A stretch of 64,000 nucleotides of DNA from Pseudomonadota bacterium (lineage in GTDB: Bacteria > Pseudomonadota > Alphaproteobacteria > Rhizobiales > Hyphomicrobiaceae), in the NCBI GenBank assembly GCA_023412805.1, contig JAEZRM010000064.1:434001-498000 (forward strand). The letters are read 5' to 3'. The translations under genes and the position numbers were made by a program. This document shows, piece by piece, positions 1 through 8,700 of the stretch. How positions within the stretch are numbered: position 1 is the first letter of the stretch; every line of letters begins with the position of its first letter. Under the pieces are notes generated by a model. It was not told the origin of the DNA and did no database searches. It saw only the letters and a list, made by a program, of their open reading frames with translations.

Positions 1-2
1 AC

Positions 3-134
3 GTGCGCATGTTCGGCTACGATGGCGGTGAGTATTTAACAGTGAGATCATGGCTTATGCCTCGTGCGCTTCGCTCATTCAGAAAGCGGCCTTTTCTAAC
101 GCTTACGCCCTCGGGCTTGACTGCGACAACCTGA
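3..134 (+). CDS. C-terminal end of an unidentified protein (5' truncated)
   Basis: An open frame enters from the left edge and ends at TGA 132-134, giving about 43 residues that start near VRMFGYDGGEYL and are rich in Arg, Ser and Leu. It lies on the same strand as the glycosyltransferase that starts 75 bases later, so it could be the tail of another EPS gene. The fragment is too short to name. It is the only one of the three plus frames that stays open beyond the first 45 bases. Confidence 0.35.
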   Translation: MRMFGYDGGEYLTVRSWLMPRALRSFRKRPFLTLTPSGLTATT

Positions 135-209
135 GCTGAGCAAAAATCTTGGGCCAAGTGTGCCGAGGAGTTCGAGCAGAAGCGTCAGCAGGCAACCGGA
201 TATAGTGAA

Positions 210-1157
210 ATGGGTAGTGACCGCGCCGCTGCTTCTCCGGCACGTCCGTTGAGCGTCGCCGTGTGCATCTGCACGTACCGCCGCCCCGACATGCTGATTG
301 CGCTCCTGCACCGACTTCGGAGTGAGGCAGCCGCGATATCTGATGACGTCAGAGTCGGCATAGTCGTGGTGGATGACGATGCCGAAAAATCCGCCGAGCT
401 ACCGGTCAAGGGGGCAGACACAGGCTTTGGCCTCAGTGTGCGGTATATCCACGCTGGAGGGCAAAACATAGCCATCGCCCGTAATTTGGCCCTGAATGCG
501 GGTGTCGACATGGCGGGGCTTGTTGCCCTCATAGATGACGATTGTGTGCCGGCCGAGGGCTGGCTCTCTGAGCTGTTGAGAGTCTTTTCGCTCGGCGCAG
601 CGGAAATTGTAACCGGCGTATGCCGCGACCAGTTCCCGGAATCCTACCCTTCGTGGGTTCACCGAGGTCCCTACTTTGATCCGCCGCTCGATGAGCCGGA
701 TGGCGCGCTCGTGACCACGGGATACATCAAGAATATTCTTATCTCCGCTGACGCGCTCCGCCGTACCGGTATTCAGTTCGACCCCGACTTTGGCCGGACC
801 GGGGGAGAGGATGAGATGTTTCTTATTCAGGCCCGGCGACTTGGTTTCAGGAACCGTCGAGCAGCGCGTGCCATAGTTTACGAGCAGGTGCCTGTCAGCC
901 GGCTTACATTCAAATATCAACTGAAGCGCCGGCTCTGGTACGGAAACACCGAATCTCTGACGACCGTTGCGGCTGGCACGGCATCGCGCCCGCGTGCACT
1001 ACTACGCGGTGCGCGATTGGTAACGAACGCTTTGTTCCTGGTTCCAATACGGCTGATCCGTCGTCAACCGATGGAACTTCACTCCGCGGCGGCTGCTTTG
1101 CTGCAAGGACTAGGGCGAATTATGGGGGCCGTCGGCATCCCCGTGAACCATCGCTAG
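210..1157 (+). CDS. Family 2 glycosyltransferase, ExoM-like
   Basis: Predicted to transfer a sugar from a nucleotide donor to a growing lipid-linked EPS repeat unit at the cytoplasmic face of the inner membrane. The 315-residue protein begins its GT-A fold with VAVCICTYRRPDML. The segment GGQNIAIARNLAL precedes the metal-binding acidic cluster DDDCVP, and GGEDEMFL is the usual ED acceptor-base region. A hydrophobic C-terminal stretch (ALFLVPIRLIRR) may lie on the membrane. This pattern resembles ExoM, a succinoglycan glucosyltransferase, but sugar specificity cannot be read. The ATG at 210 lacks a strong Shine-Dalgarno sequence, so the start is uncertain. It is followed by a convergent WecG-type gene. 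Confidence 0.85.
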   Translation: MGSDRAAASPARPLSVAVCICTYRRPDMLIALLHRLRSEAAAISDDVRVGIVVVDDDAEKSAELPVKGADTGFGLSVRYIHAGGQNIAIARNLALNAGVDMAGLVALIDDDCVPAEGWLSELLRVFSLGAAEIVTGVCRDQFPESYPSWVHRGPYFDPPLDEPDGALVTTGYIKNILISADALRRTGIQFDPDFGRTGGEDEMFLIQARRLGFRNRRAARAIVYEQVPVSRLTFKYQLKRRLWYGNTESLTTVAAGTASRPRALLRGARLVTNALFLVPIRLIRRQPMELHSAAAALLQGLGRIMGAVGIPVNHR

Positions 1158-1306
1158 GTGTTTAGCGCCAGCATTTAATGGGACAGCGTTGCAATCCTAA
1201 TCAAAGGATGCGCTCCTACGATGCAAGCTGGTCAGCATGGCGGGCCAGCACTGAGTACTAGCTGCCCTTGTGCCAGAATTGGTCAGTTAAAGAGCCCTTC
1301 TCGTAC

Positions 1307-2116
1307 TCAGTGGGACGGGGCCTTTCCAAGGCGGACTTTCATGGGGGCCAGCAGCAGGATCTCCGCAAGCAGCAGTGCGCACCGGGCGTAGCGTGTCGCC
1401 AGCCGACGCGGGTTGGTGGCCAGACGCCATGCCCATTCTAATCCGTATCGCTGCATAAAGCCGGGGGCGCGAGTTTGAGCGCCCGTCAGGAAGTCGAGGC
1501 CGGCGCCGATGCATACGAAGCCGACATTGATGTTCCGCTCCACGGCACGTGCGGCGAACTGCTCCTGCTTGGGTGCACCCAACGCCACCAGGCAAAGACC
1601 GGCTCCAGACGCGGCGATGCGATCGAGGGCTGCGTCGGCTTCGGCACCTTCAGGGTCAAAGCCATGCGGCGGCGAATCTGCACCCGCAATGCGAAGACTA
1701 GTCCCGGCGCGCTCGGTCAGATAGGCCGTTGCGCCGGTAAGAACACTCTCGCTCGTGCCGTAGAGATAGATGGAAATGTCCTGCTGCGCCGCCGCCGCCG
1801 CCAGAGGCACGATGAGATCTGATCCCGGCGTCCGTTCGACATGGACACCCTGGCGGGCCGCGAGCATGGCGATCGGAGCGCCATCCGCCGTGATGTAGCG
1901 CGCCTTGGCGTATGCCTCACGGAAACGCGCAGAGCGGCGCAACTTGTCCAGATGGTCGAGATTCAGCGTGAAGACGGAGAAGCTCTCGTTCTGCTTCGCC
2001 GATCGTATGATCTGGGTGATCGCCTCGCCCAGGTCCGCAACGTTGACTGGCCAGCCGTCAATGGTCGCTATCGCCCGGGGACGCGAGGAGGTAGGGTCGA
2101 TCATACACGTTACCAA
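1307..2116 (-). CDS. WecG/TagA/CpsF family glycosyltransferase
   Basis: The 269-residue protein matches the WecG/TagA/CpsF family, which adds the second sugar (often an N-acetylmannosamine-type residue) to an undecaprenyl-linked acceptor. Visible signatures are FTLNLDHLDKL, the ITADGAPIAML segment with the family's conserved TADG, SPPHGFDPE, the LVALGAPKQEQF motif, and the terminal GLEWAWRLATNPRRLATRY block. The length is normal. It is transcribed toward the upstream glycosyltransferase and away from the ExoF-like gene, so a divergent promoter region lies at 2117-2565. I infer that it acts in the same EPS pathway. Donor specificity is unknown. Confidence 0.88.
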   Translation of the reverse strand: MVTCMIDPTSSRPRAIATIDGWPVNVADLGEAITQIIRSAKQNESFSVFTLNLDHLDKLRRSARFREAYAKARYITADGAPIAMLAARQGVHVERTPGSDLIVPLAAAAAQQDISIYLYGTSESVLTGATAYLTERAGTSLRIAGADSPPHGFDPEGAEADAALDRIAASGAGLCLVALGAPKQEQFAARAVERNINVGFVCIGAGLDFLTGAQTRAPGFMQRYGLEWAWRLATNPRRLATRYARCALLLAEILLLAPMKVRLGKAPSH

Positions 2117-2565
2117 TTCTGCGCACTCTTTAATCGTTCATTAGTATACCGCCGCCCGAGAATCCACAATATCCGGTCGGCTGGACCGCCTATGATGTCT
2201 TCTTTCGGTACGCCTAGAAAAGAGGCGGCAACGCTTATCGGCGTATCCGCTGGTGTAGCAAGGCTCGGGCCAACCTTGCCGACCGATGATCAGGTGTGCG
2301 GACCGCGCGTCTCAGGATGTGGCCGAAATTCCAGCCCTCGAGAGATGGCAACGGTTGCCGTCCAAACACGCTTCCTACTTTTTGCTGGGACTTCGAAATG
2401 TTAAGCTTTCCGGCATTCATAGGTCAGCGGCTACTTAGAATGCCGCTGGAGGCAGGTCGCGTTGCAAGTTCGGTTTGCTATCCTGCCGCGTCTATTGGTT
2501 AATGTGTGTCAAGTTGTTTGGCCCAGCAATTGCTTTCGTGTGGGTGAGCCCGACAGGGCTGTTCT
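2117..2565. promoter_or_regulatory. Divergent intergenic region between WecG-type and ExoF-like genes
   Basis: This 449-base stretch separates two genes transcribed away from each other, so it should contain at least two promoters and perhaps a binding site for an EPS regulator. Short frames on both strands show no recognisable protein. I could not pick out a convincing -35/-10 pair or operator by eye. Confidence 0.4.
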
Positions 2566-3825
2566 ATGCCGTCTGGTTCGAGGTTGAGCATGGCGTTGCG
2601 TATGTATCTCATGGTCATGGCGGTTCTCCTTACCGCCAGTTCTGCTGCGCGGGGACAGGAGCCCGGAGGCTACCGCCTCGGCGTGCAGGATCGGATGCGC
2701 ATTCACGTGCATGAGTGGCCCATACTGACCGGGGAGTTCACCATCGGCGCCAATGGCACTCTGGTTCTGCCCATGATTGGCAGCGTTCCCGCCCAAGGGC
2801 TGGAGGCCTCTCAGTTGGCGACCGAGATTGCTGAACGCTTGCGGATCAAGGCGGATCTGAGCAAGGCTCCCGACACGACGGTCGATATCTCTCAGTACCG
2901 CCCGTTCTATATCCTCGGTGGCGTAGAACGCCCCGGCGAGTACATCTATCGTCCGGGAATGCTCGTCGTGAGCGCGGTTGCGGTCGCTGGAGGTCTCTAT
3001 CGTCCGCCGCGGACCTCCGACTGGGGCTTCGAGCGCGACGCCATAACTGGTCGAGGTGACTTACGCCTTGCGGCCATCAAGCGTGACGAATTCAAGGTGC
3101 GGGATCTGCGGCTGAAGGCAGAGGCGGCCGGCCTGGCGACGTTTCCTTCCGTTCCTTCGGACCTTTCGCCTGCGGCGCTGAAGTTCGTCGAGGAGGAACG
3201 GTTGCTCTTCAATGTCCGGCTCGAGCGGCACCGCAATCAGCATGAAGCTTTCGGGCAAGCGATTGCCTTGGTTGAAGGAGAGATCCAGTCGCTGGAGGGA
3301 CAAATCGAAGCCGCGGACAAACAGCACGCCTCTGTTCTGAAGGAGCTCGAGGATACGCGCGCCCTCGTCACGCGTAACCTTGTGCCGGCGCCGCGTATCC
3401 TGCCGATCGAGCGGACGCTGGCTCAGATCGAGCGGGAGCAGAAGGAAATCCAGACCGCCATTATGCGTGCCCGCCAGCAGATTCACATTGCCAAAAGCCA
3501 GCAGGGCGCCCTGGACGACGAGCGTCGCAGCACGGCGGTAACGGAATTGCAGGCGCTGGAGGTCCAACGGAAGGAACTGGAAGAGCGGGTCGAGACGGCC
3601 GCACGCCTTATAGCGGGATCAAGTGCAATGTTGGCCAACCCGCAAGAACTGGCCGATACGGAGGGCGTAGCTAGTTTTATTATCATCCGTCATAAGGACG
3701 GTATTGCATCCGAGATAAGTGCGACGGAGACAACGTCGCTTGAGGCCGGGGACATCCTTAAGGTCTTCCGTCCACAAGATATTGGTGCTTCGCGGCGGTC
3801 GCGGAGCTCCGCCCCGGTTCGTTGA
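2566..3825 (+). CDS. Polysaccharide export protein, ExoF-like (OPX family)
   Basis: Periplasmic or outer-membrane-associated export component for EPS. After an N-terminal signal peptide (core LMVMAVLLTASSAARGQ, no lipobox Cys) comes a polysaccharide-export domain at about residues 35-115 (YRLGVQDRMRIHVHEWPIL and following). An SLBB-type segment (YILGGVERPGEYIYRPGML) and a long charged coiled coil at about 205-355 follow. A second SLBB-like end (GDILKVFRP) closes the 419-residue protein. Length and layout match rhizobial ExoF (about 420 residues). Two starts are possible: ATG 2566 (AGGG 7 bases upstream) and ATG 2590 (GAGG 6 bases upstream). The latter gives a cleaner signal peptide. The ExoP-like partner follows 73 bases later. 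Confidence 0.87.
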   Translation: MPSGSRLSMALRMYLMVMAVLLTASSAARGQEPGGYRLGVQDRMRIHVHEWPILTGEFTIGANGTLVLPMIGSVPAQGLEASQLATEIAERLRIKADLSKAPDTTVDISQYRPFYILGGVERPGEYIYRPGMLVVSAVAVAGGLYRPPRTSDWGFERDAITGRGDLRLAAIKRDEFKVRDLRLKAEAAGLATFPSVPSDLSPAALKFVEEERLLFNVRLERHRNQHEAFGQAIALVEGEIQSLEGQIEAADKQHASVLKELEDTRALVTRNLVPAPRILPIERTLAQIEREQKEIQTAIMRARQQIHIAKSQQGALDDERRSTAVTELQALEVQRKELEERVETAARLIAGSSAMLANPQELADTEGVASFIIIRHKDGIASEISATETTSLEAGDILKVFRPQDIGASRRSRSSAPVR

Positions 3826-3898
3826 CGCGGCGGGAGCGGGGCGTGAAGCCGTCGATTGATCTATTGTCCGCCGCACACAATGCTGGAAGCAGCGCGTA

Positions 3899-5602
3899 AT
3901 GCTATACAAGAGTCCTGAGCAGTCGGCGTCCAGCTACAATCCTAAAGCTGGGGCGGAAATCACGAACCAGTTCGATCTGCGCTGGTTGATGGCCGCAGTC
4001 CTACAGCGCCGCTGGCTGCTCGTCCTCTTGCCGCTCGTGGCTATGACGCTCGCCGCCTTGTTTGTGCTTTTGCGCCCCCCGAGCTTCACAGCCTCGACAC
4101 AACTGCAGCTGACCAATCTACGCTTGACGTTCAGCCGCGAGGACGCATTCTTTGCTGAGACCCATCCTGATCCGGCGTTCCTCGAGACGCAACTTCAGAT
4201 CATCCGATCCGATCGCGTCGCGTTGAGTGTTCTCCGCAACTTGAAGATGCTCGCGCCGGACGCGCCGGTGGAAGAGAAGGCGACGGCACTTGAAGAACTT
4301 CGGCGCGGGTTTGCTGTCGACCGTGCGGGACTGAGCAATGTCGTTCAGATCTCCTATACGACACGGGACGCTGAAACGGCTGCGCGCGTGGCTAACGAGT
4401 TCGCGCTTGCCTACACGTCCGAGCTGAATACCTCACGGCTCGATGCAGCCCAGGCGGGCAGTAGCTGGCTGCGCGAACGTTTGCGCGAGGTGGGGCCGAA
4501 AGCACGGGTCATCGCAGAGGCCCTCCCTCCTCCGCACAAAAGCAATTTGCGCGGGATCATCATCATTCTGGCAGCTGGAGTGCTGAGTGGTGGACTGGCG
4601 GTGGCGGTCGCGATTGCGTGGAAGCTGATCGACCGCCGGGTGATGACACCGGAGGAGGCGGAGGTTGCCACGGGGGCCGAATGCATAGGCAGTGTACCGC
4701 GCCTGATGCTGCCGAAGCGGCCAAAGGCTAAGGGAACCTCCGCGACACAACAGGACAGGGCGGAGAGCGACTTTAGCGTCAGTTCTTCCGATTTCACCTA
4801 CGCTCTCGATCATCCACATTCGCAAGCGTGGCATACCCTGCGCAACGTGAGAGCAGCCTGTCAGGAGTGCTTTGCAGGCAAAGGACTTCGCTACGTTGGC
4901 GTCACGTCGACCTTTGCGGGCGAGGGCCGATCCACCATTGCCGCCAATCTCGCTCTTTTGATCGCGGCAGGTAACAAGCGTACCCTGCTTGTTGACGGCG
5001 ATATCTATGATCCAGGCCTGTCCCGCCGGTTCGCGAGTGATGGCCATACCGGGTTGATGGACTATCTTCGGGACGAGAAGGATAGCCTCGAGCGGCATGT
5101 GTTGATCGAGAGCCGCACAGGACTGCATTTTCTGCCTCTGGGGACCATTGGAGACGAGGCGGTCGGTGACGTCTGGACCGACAAGTTGCAGCGCTTCTAC
5201 CTCGAAGCCAATGAAGCCTACGACTACGTCATTTTCGATATGCCCGCATTGTACCGGCTCGGCGATCTGCGGGCTTCCGCTCGATATATTGAGGGTTTTC
5301 TGCTGGTTGTCGGGTGGCAGCATGTGTCGACCGAGAGTATTCAGGTCGGCTTGCGCGCGGCGAGCGGTGTGCATGAGCGGCTGCTTGGCACGGTGCTGAA
5401 CAACGTAAAGCCTTCCTCTGCTCGTTGGCTGCTGTCGCCGCAGACGAATTTCTTGCGGAGGCTGAACAACCCGCATACGTCCACGAACCTACCCGCCGCA
5501 GACGATCAGCACTGGAGCCGATACACCAAGGGGAAGAAGTGGGTACTTCGTTTACTGGGAGCCGCCATTCTAGCGGCCGCTGCCATTGCTGCTGTGGTTT
5601 AG
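3899..5602 (+). CDS. Wzz/ExoP-like chain-length determinant with BY-kinase-type domain (altered Walker A)
   Basis: Inner-membrane protein expected to control EPS chain length with the ExoF-like partner. An N-terminal cytoplasmic tail leads into a first membrane helix at about residues 37-58. A short periplasmic Wzz region follows, then a second helix at about 217-240 and a cytoplasmic P-loop domain. The P-loop reads AGEGRST, with Arg344 where BY-kinases have Lys. Walker A' is LLVDGDIYDP (Asp366, Asp368). No C-terminal tyrosine cluster is present. Instead the protein ends in a third hydrophobic segment (LLGAAILAAAAIAAVV). The periplasmic part lacks the long coiled coil usual in ExoP. Kinase activity is therefore doubtful. 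Confidence 0.85.
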   Translation: MLYKSPEQSASSYNPKAGAEITNQFDLRWLMAAVLQRRWLLVLLPLVAMTLAALFVLLRPPSFTASTQLQLTNLRLTFSREDAFFAETHPDPAFLETQLQIIRSDRVALSVLRNLKMLAPDAPVEEKATALEELRRGFAVDRAGLSNVVQISYTTRDAETAARVANEFALAYTSELNTSRLDAAQAGSSWLRERLREVGPKARVIAEALPPPHKSNLRGIIIILAAGVLSGGLAVAVAIAWKLIDRRVMTPEEAEVATGAECIGSVPRLMLPKRPKAKGTSATQQDRAESDFSVSSSDFTYALDHPHSQAWHTLRNVRAACQECFAGKGLRYVGVTSTFAGEGRSTIAANLALLIAAGNKRTLLVDGDIYDPGLSRRFASDGHTGLMDYLRDEKDSLERHVLIESRTGLHFLPLGTIGDEAVGDVWTDKLQRFYLEANEAYDYVIFDMPALYRLGDLRASARYIEGFLLVVGWQHVSTESIQVGLRAASGVHERLLGTVLNNVKPSSARWLLSPQTNFLRRLNNPHTSTNLPAADDQHWSRYTKGKKWVLRLLGAAILAAAAIAAVV

Positions 5603-5685
5603 ACGTTCATCAGCGCGCATTTCAGACGATAGAGAAAATACATTCTTGAGGTTATGCGGCAGTATGTTCGTTGAAATTGCCTCGG

Positions 5686-5691
5686 TATAAT
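5686..5691 (+). promoter_or_regulatory. Candidate -10 element upstream of the polyketide synthase
   Basis: A perfect TATAAT sits in the AT-rich 161-base gap between the ExoP-like gene and the polyketide synthase, 72 bases before its ATG. The expected -35 position (about 5663-5668, TATGTT) is a poor match to TTGACA. This could be a separate promoter for the synthase and downstream genes. By eye it is only suggestive. Confidence 0.3.
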
Positions 5692-5763
5692 CGAATGTGC
5701 GTTTGCGGGCACGATCGATGCAGAACAAATTTCCGACTGGCAATCGCTAGGCAGGATTAGTCA

Positions 5764-8700
5764 ATGGTACACGAGTCGAATGCCAATGATATTGCCATCA
5801 TCGGCCTGGCGCTTCGGGTGCCTGGCGCCAGCAATGCGCAGCATTTCTGGGAGAATCTACGCGGCGGTGTCGAATCCATCGAGACGCGGACGTCCGAGCA
5901 GCTCGTAGCCGCTGGAGAGTCGCTCGAGCGCATCCGACGCAAGAACTATGTGCCGCGTACGGCGCAGCTTCCTGCCATGGCTGACTTCGATGCGGAGTTC
6001 TTCGGCTTCAGCCCCAAGGACGCCGCTATCATGGACCCCCAGCACCGGCAGTTCTTCGAATGCGCGTGGGAGGCGCTCGAAGACGCCGGACGTCCGCCGG
6101 AGAGCGCGGCCGGGCCAGTCGGTGTTTTCGCTGGTTGCGGCATGGGGAGCTATTTCTACTTCAATCTGTGCAGCAACCGTCAACTTGTCGATCAGGTTGG
6201 CATGTTCTTGCTGCGGCACACCGGAAACGACAAGGACTTCCTCGCGACGCGGGCCTCCTATCTGTTCGATCTGCGTGGGCCGAGCGTAAACGTTCAGACC
6301 GCCTGCTCGACGTCGCTGGTCGCCGTGCACTATGCCGCTCAGAGCCTGCTCAGTGGTGAGTGCGACATGGCACTCGCCGGCGGCGTTACGATCGAGCTGC
6401 CGCACGGCCGTGGCTATTTACATCAGGAAGGGGAGATCCTCTCGCCTGACGGTCACTGCCGCGCCTTTGATCATCGTTCGGCCGGCACGGTGTTTGGTAG
6501 CGGCGTCGGGGTCGTAGTTCTGCGTCGTCTGGCGGATGCGATTGCTGACGGCGATCCGATCCACGCCGTAATCAAGGCGACAGCTATCAACAACGACGGC
6601 GCCGGCAAGGCCAGCTATCTTGCGCCGAGCGTCAACGGTCAGGCGGAAGCCATCGTTGAAGCACAGGCGCTGGCGGGCGTCGGCCCGGACACTATCCAGT
6701 ATGTTGAATGTCACGGCACCGGCACCAGCATCGGCGATCCAATCGAAATTGCGGCATTGACCCAGGCGTTCCGTGTCGGCACGGAAAAGACGGGCTTCTG
6801 CCGCGTTGGTTCCGTCAAGTCGAACATTGGCCATCTAGACACTGCGGCCGGTGTCGTCAGCCTGATCAAGGCTGTCCTGGCGGTAGAGAACGGCGAGATC
6901 CCGCCGAGCCTCGGTTACGAGGCGCCCAATCCGGCAATCGACTTCGCCGCGAGCCCGTTTCTCGTCGCCGACAGATTGATGCCTTGGCCTCAGGCGAGCG
7001 GCCCTCGTCGCGCCGGGGTCAATTCTCTCGGTGTCGGTGGCACAAACGCGCACGTCGTCATTGAGCAGGCGCCAGCGCGCGCGCAGCCGGCTGTCAGCTC
7101 TGCCGCGCTCCCGCAGCTGCTCGTGCTCAGCGCCAGCAATCGCAAAGCCCTGGATGACGCGGGACGACGTCTGTCCGATCACATCGCGGCGAGCCCCGAG
7201 CTCCGTCTTGAGGATGTGGCTCATTCACTGGTCGTGGGGCGCCGTCGCTTCAGTCAGCGTCGCGTCGTTGCGGTTGCCGATCATGCTGATGCGATTGCTG
7301 CATTGGGCCAACCGGAACTGCGTCGCGGTTCAACACGCACAGCCATCGACGGGGTGTCTGGAGCAGTGTTTTTGTTTCCCGGAGGCGGTGCCCAGTATCC
7401 GGGAATGGCGCGTGAACTCTACGCGCGTGAGCGCATTTTCGCGCAAGCCGTTGACGAAGGCCTGTCGTTTCTGCCGCCCGACTTGGGCGCGCGCATCCGA
7501 GACCTTTGGCTCGGCTCGTCGGATAACGCTGCGAAGGAATTCCTGCGCCCGTCATTGCAGCTGCCGGCCATCCTGATCGTCGAGGTTGCACTCGCCCGGC
7601 TGTGGCAGGCTTGGGGCCTGAAGCCAACGGCACTCATTGGCCATTCCATGGGCGAGTACGCCGCTGCGTGCATCTCTGGTGTGATGTCGTTCGAACGCGC
7701 CGTCCGGCTCGTGAAGTTGCGTGGCGAATTGTTCGACGAGATTTCAGGCGGCGGCATGCTGAGCATCCAGCTCGCGGCCGACCTCGTGCTGGCTCGCTTG
7801 CCTGAGACATTGGATATCGCATCGATAAACGCACCAGAGCTGTGCGTCGTATCGGGTAGCGATGCGGATCTGGAAGCGTTTCGTCAGGCACTCGTCGCTG
7901 ACGGCATCGAGGCGACGCGCGTTCCCATCAACGTTGCCGCCCACTCTCGTCTGTTGCAGCCCATACTCGGTCGCTTTGAAGCTTTCCTGCGCGAAACGCC
8001 GCTCGCCCGCCCGCAGATCCCAATCGTCTCGAATTTGACCGGCACTTGGATGACGCCGGCCGAGGCGACCGATCCCCTTTACTGGGTTAAGCATCTGCGA
8101 TCGACAGTTCGCTTCGCCGACGGCTTAGCCACTCTCGGCGCGGACAAGGCGCGCCTTTATATCGAATGCGGTCCAGGGCGGACTCTCTCTTCGCTTGCCA
8201 AGGCACAAGGCATCGACGCCAACGCGATCATCAGTTCGCTGCCGCATGCTGATGAGCGCGCCAACGATCACCTGTATTTCCTGACGGCGCTGGGAGCGGC
8301 GTGGGCGATTGGCCTCGAGCTGCCGATTGAGCGCCTATGGGCCCATGCCGATGTGCAGCGCGTTCGCCTTCCGAGCTACCCCTTCCAACACCAGCGCTAT
8401 TTCTTCGAGCGCTCCTCTGCAGGCACTGTGGAGACCGACCGTGAAGTAGCGGCACGACGACCTGATATCGCCGACTGGGGCTGGGCCCCCTCCTGGAAGC
8501 CCGCTTATGCGGATCAGGCGATCGGCACGGACAAGGTGCCTGGCTCCTATCTCGTATTTCTTGATGATACCGGCGTTGGCGATGAACTCGTCGCCCAACT
8601 GCGAAAAACTGGACATCGCGTCACGACCGTGGCGCTAGGCGACGCGTTCTCGGCTAAACCGGACGGCAGCTATGTACTGTGTCCTGAGCTTGGCCGAGAA

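Noticed and set aside
4433..5476. Open frame of about 347 codons on the minus strand
   Set aside because: It is antisense to the ExoP-like gene, which has clear domains in the other frame.
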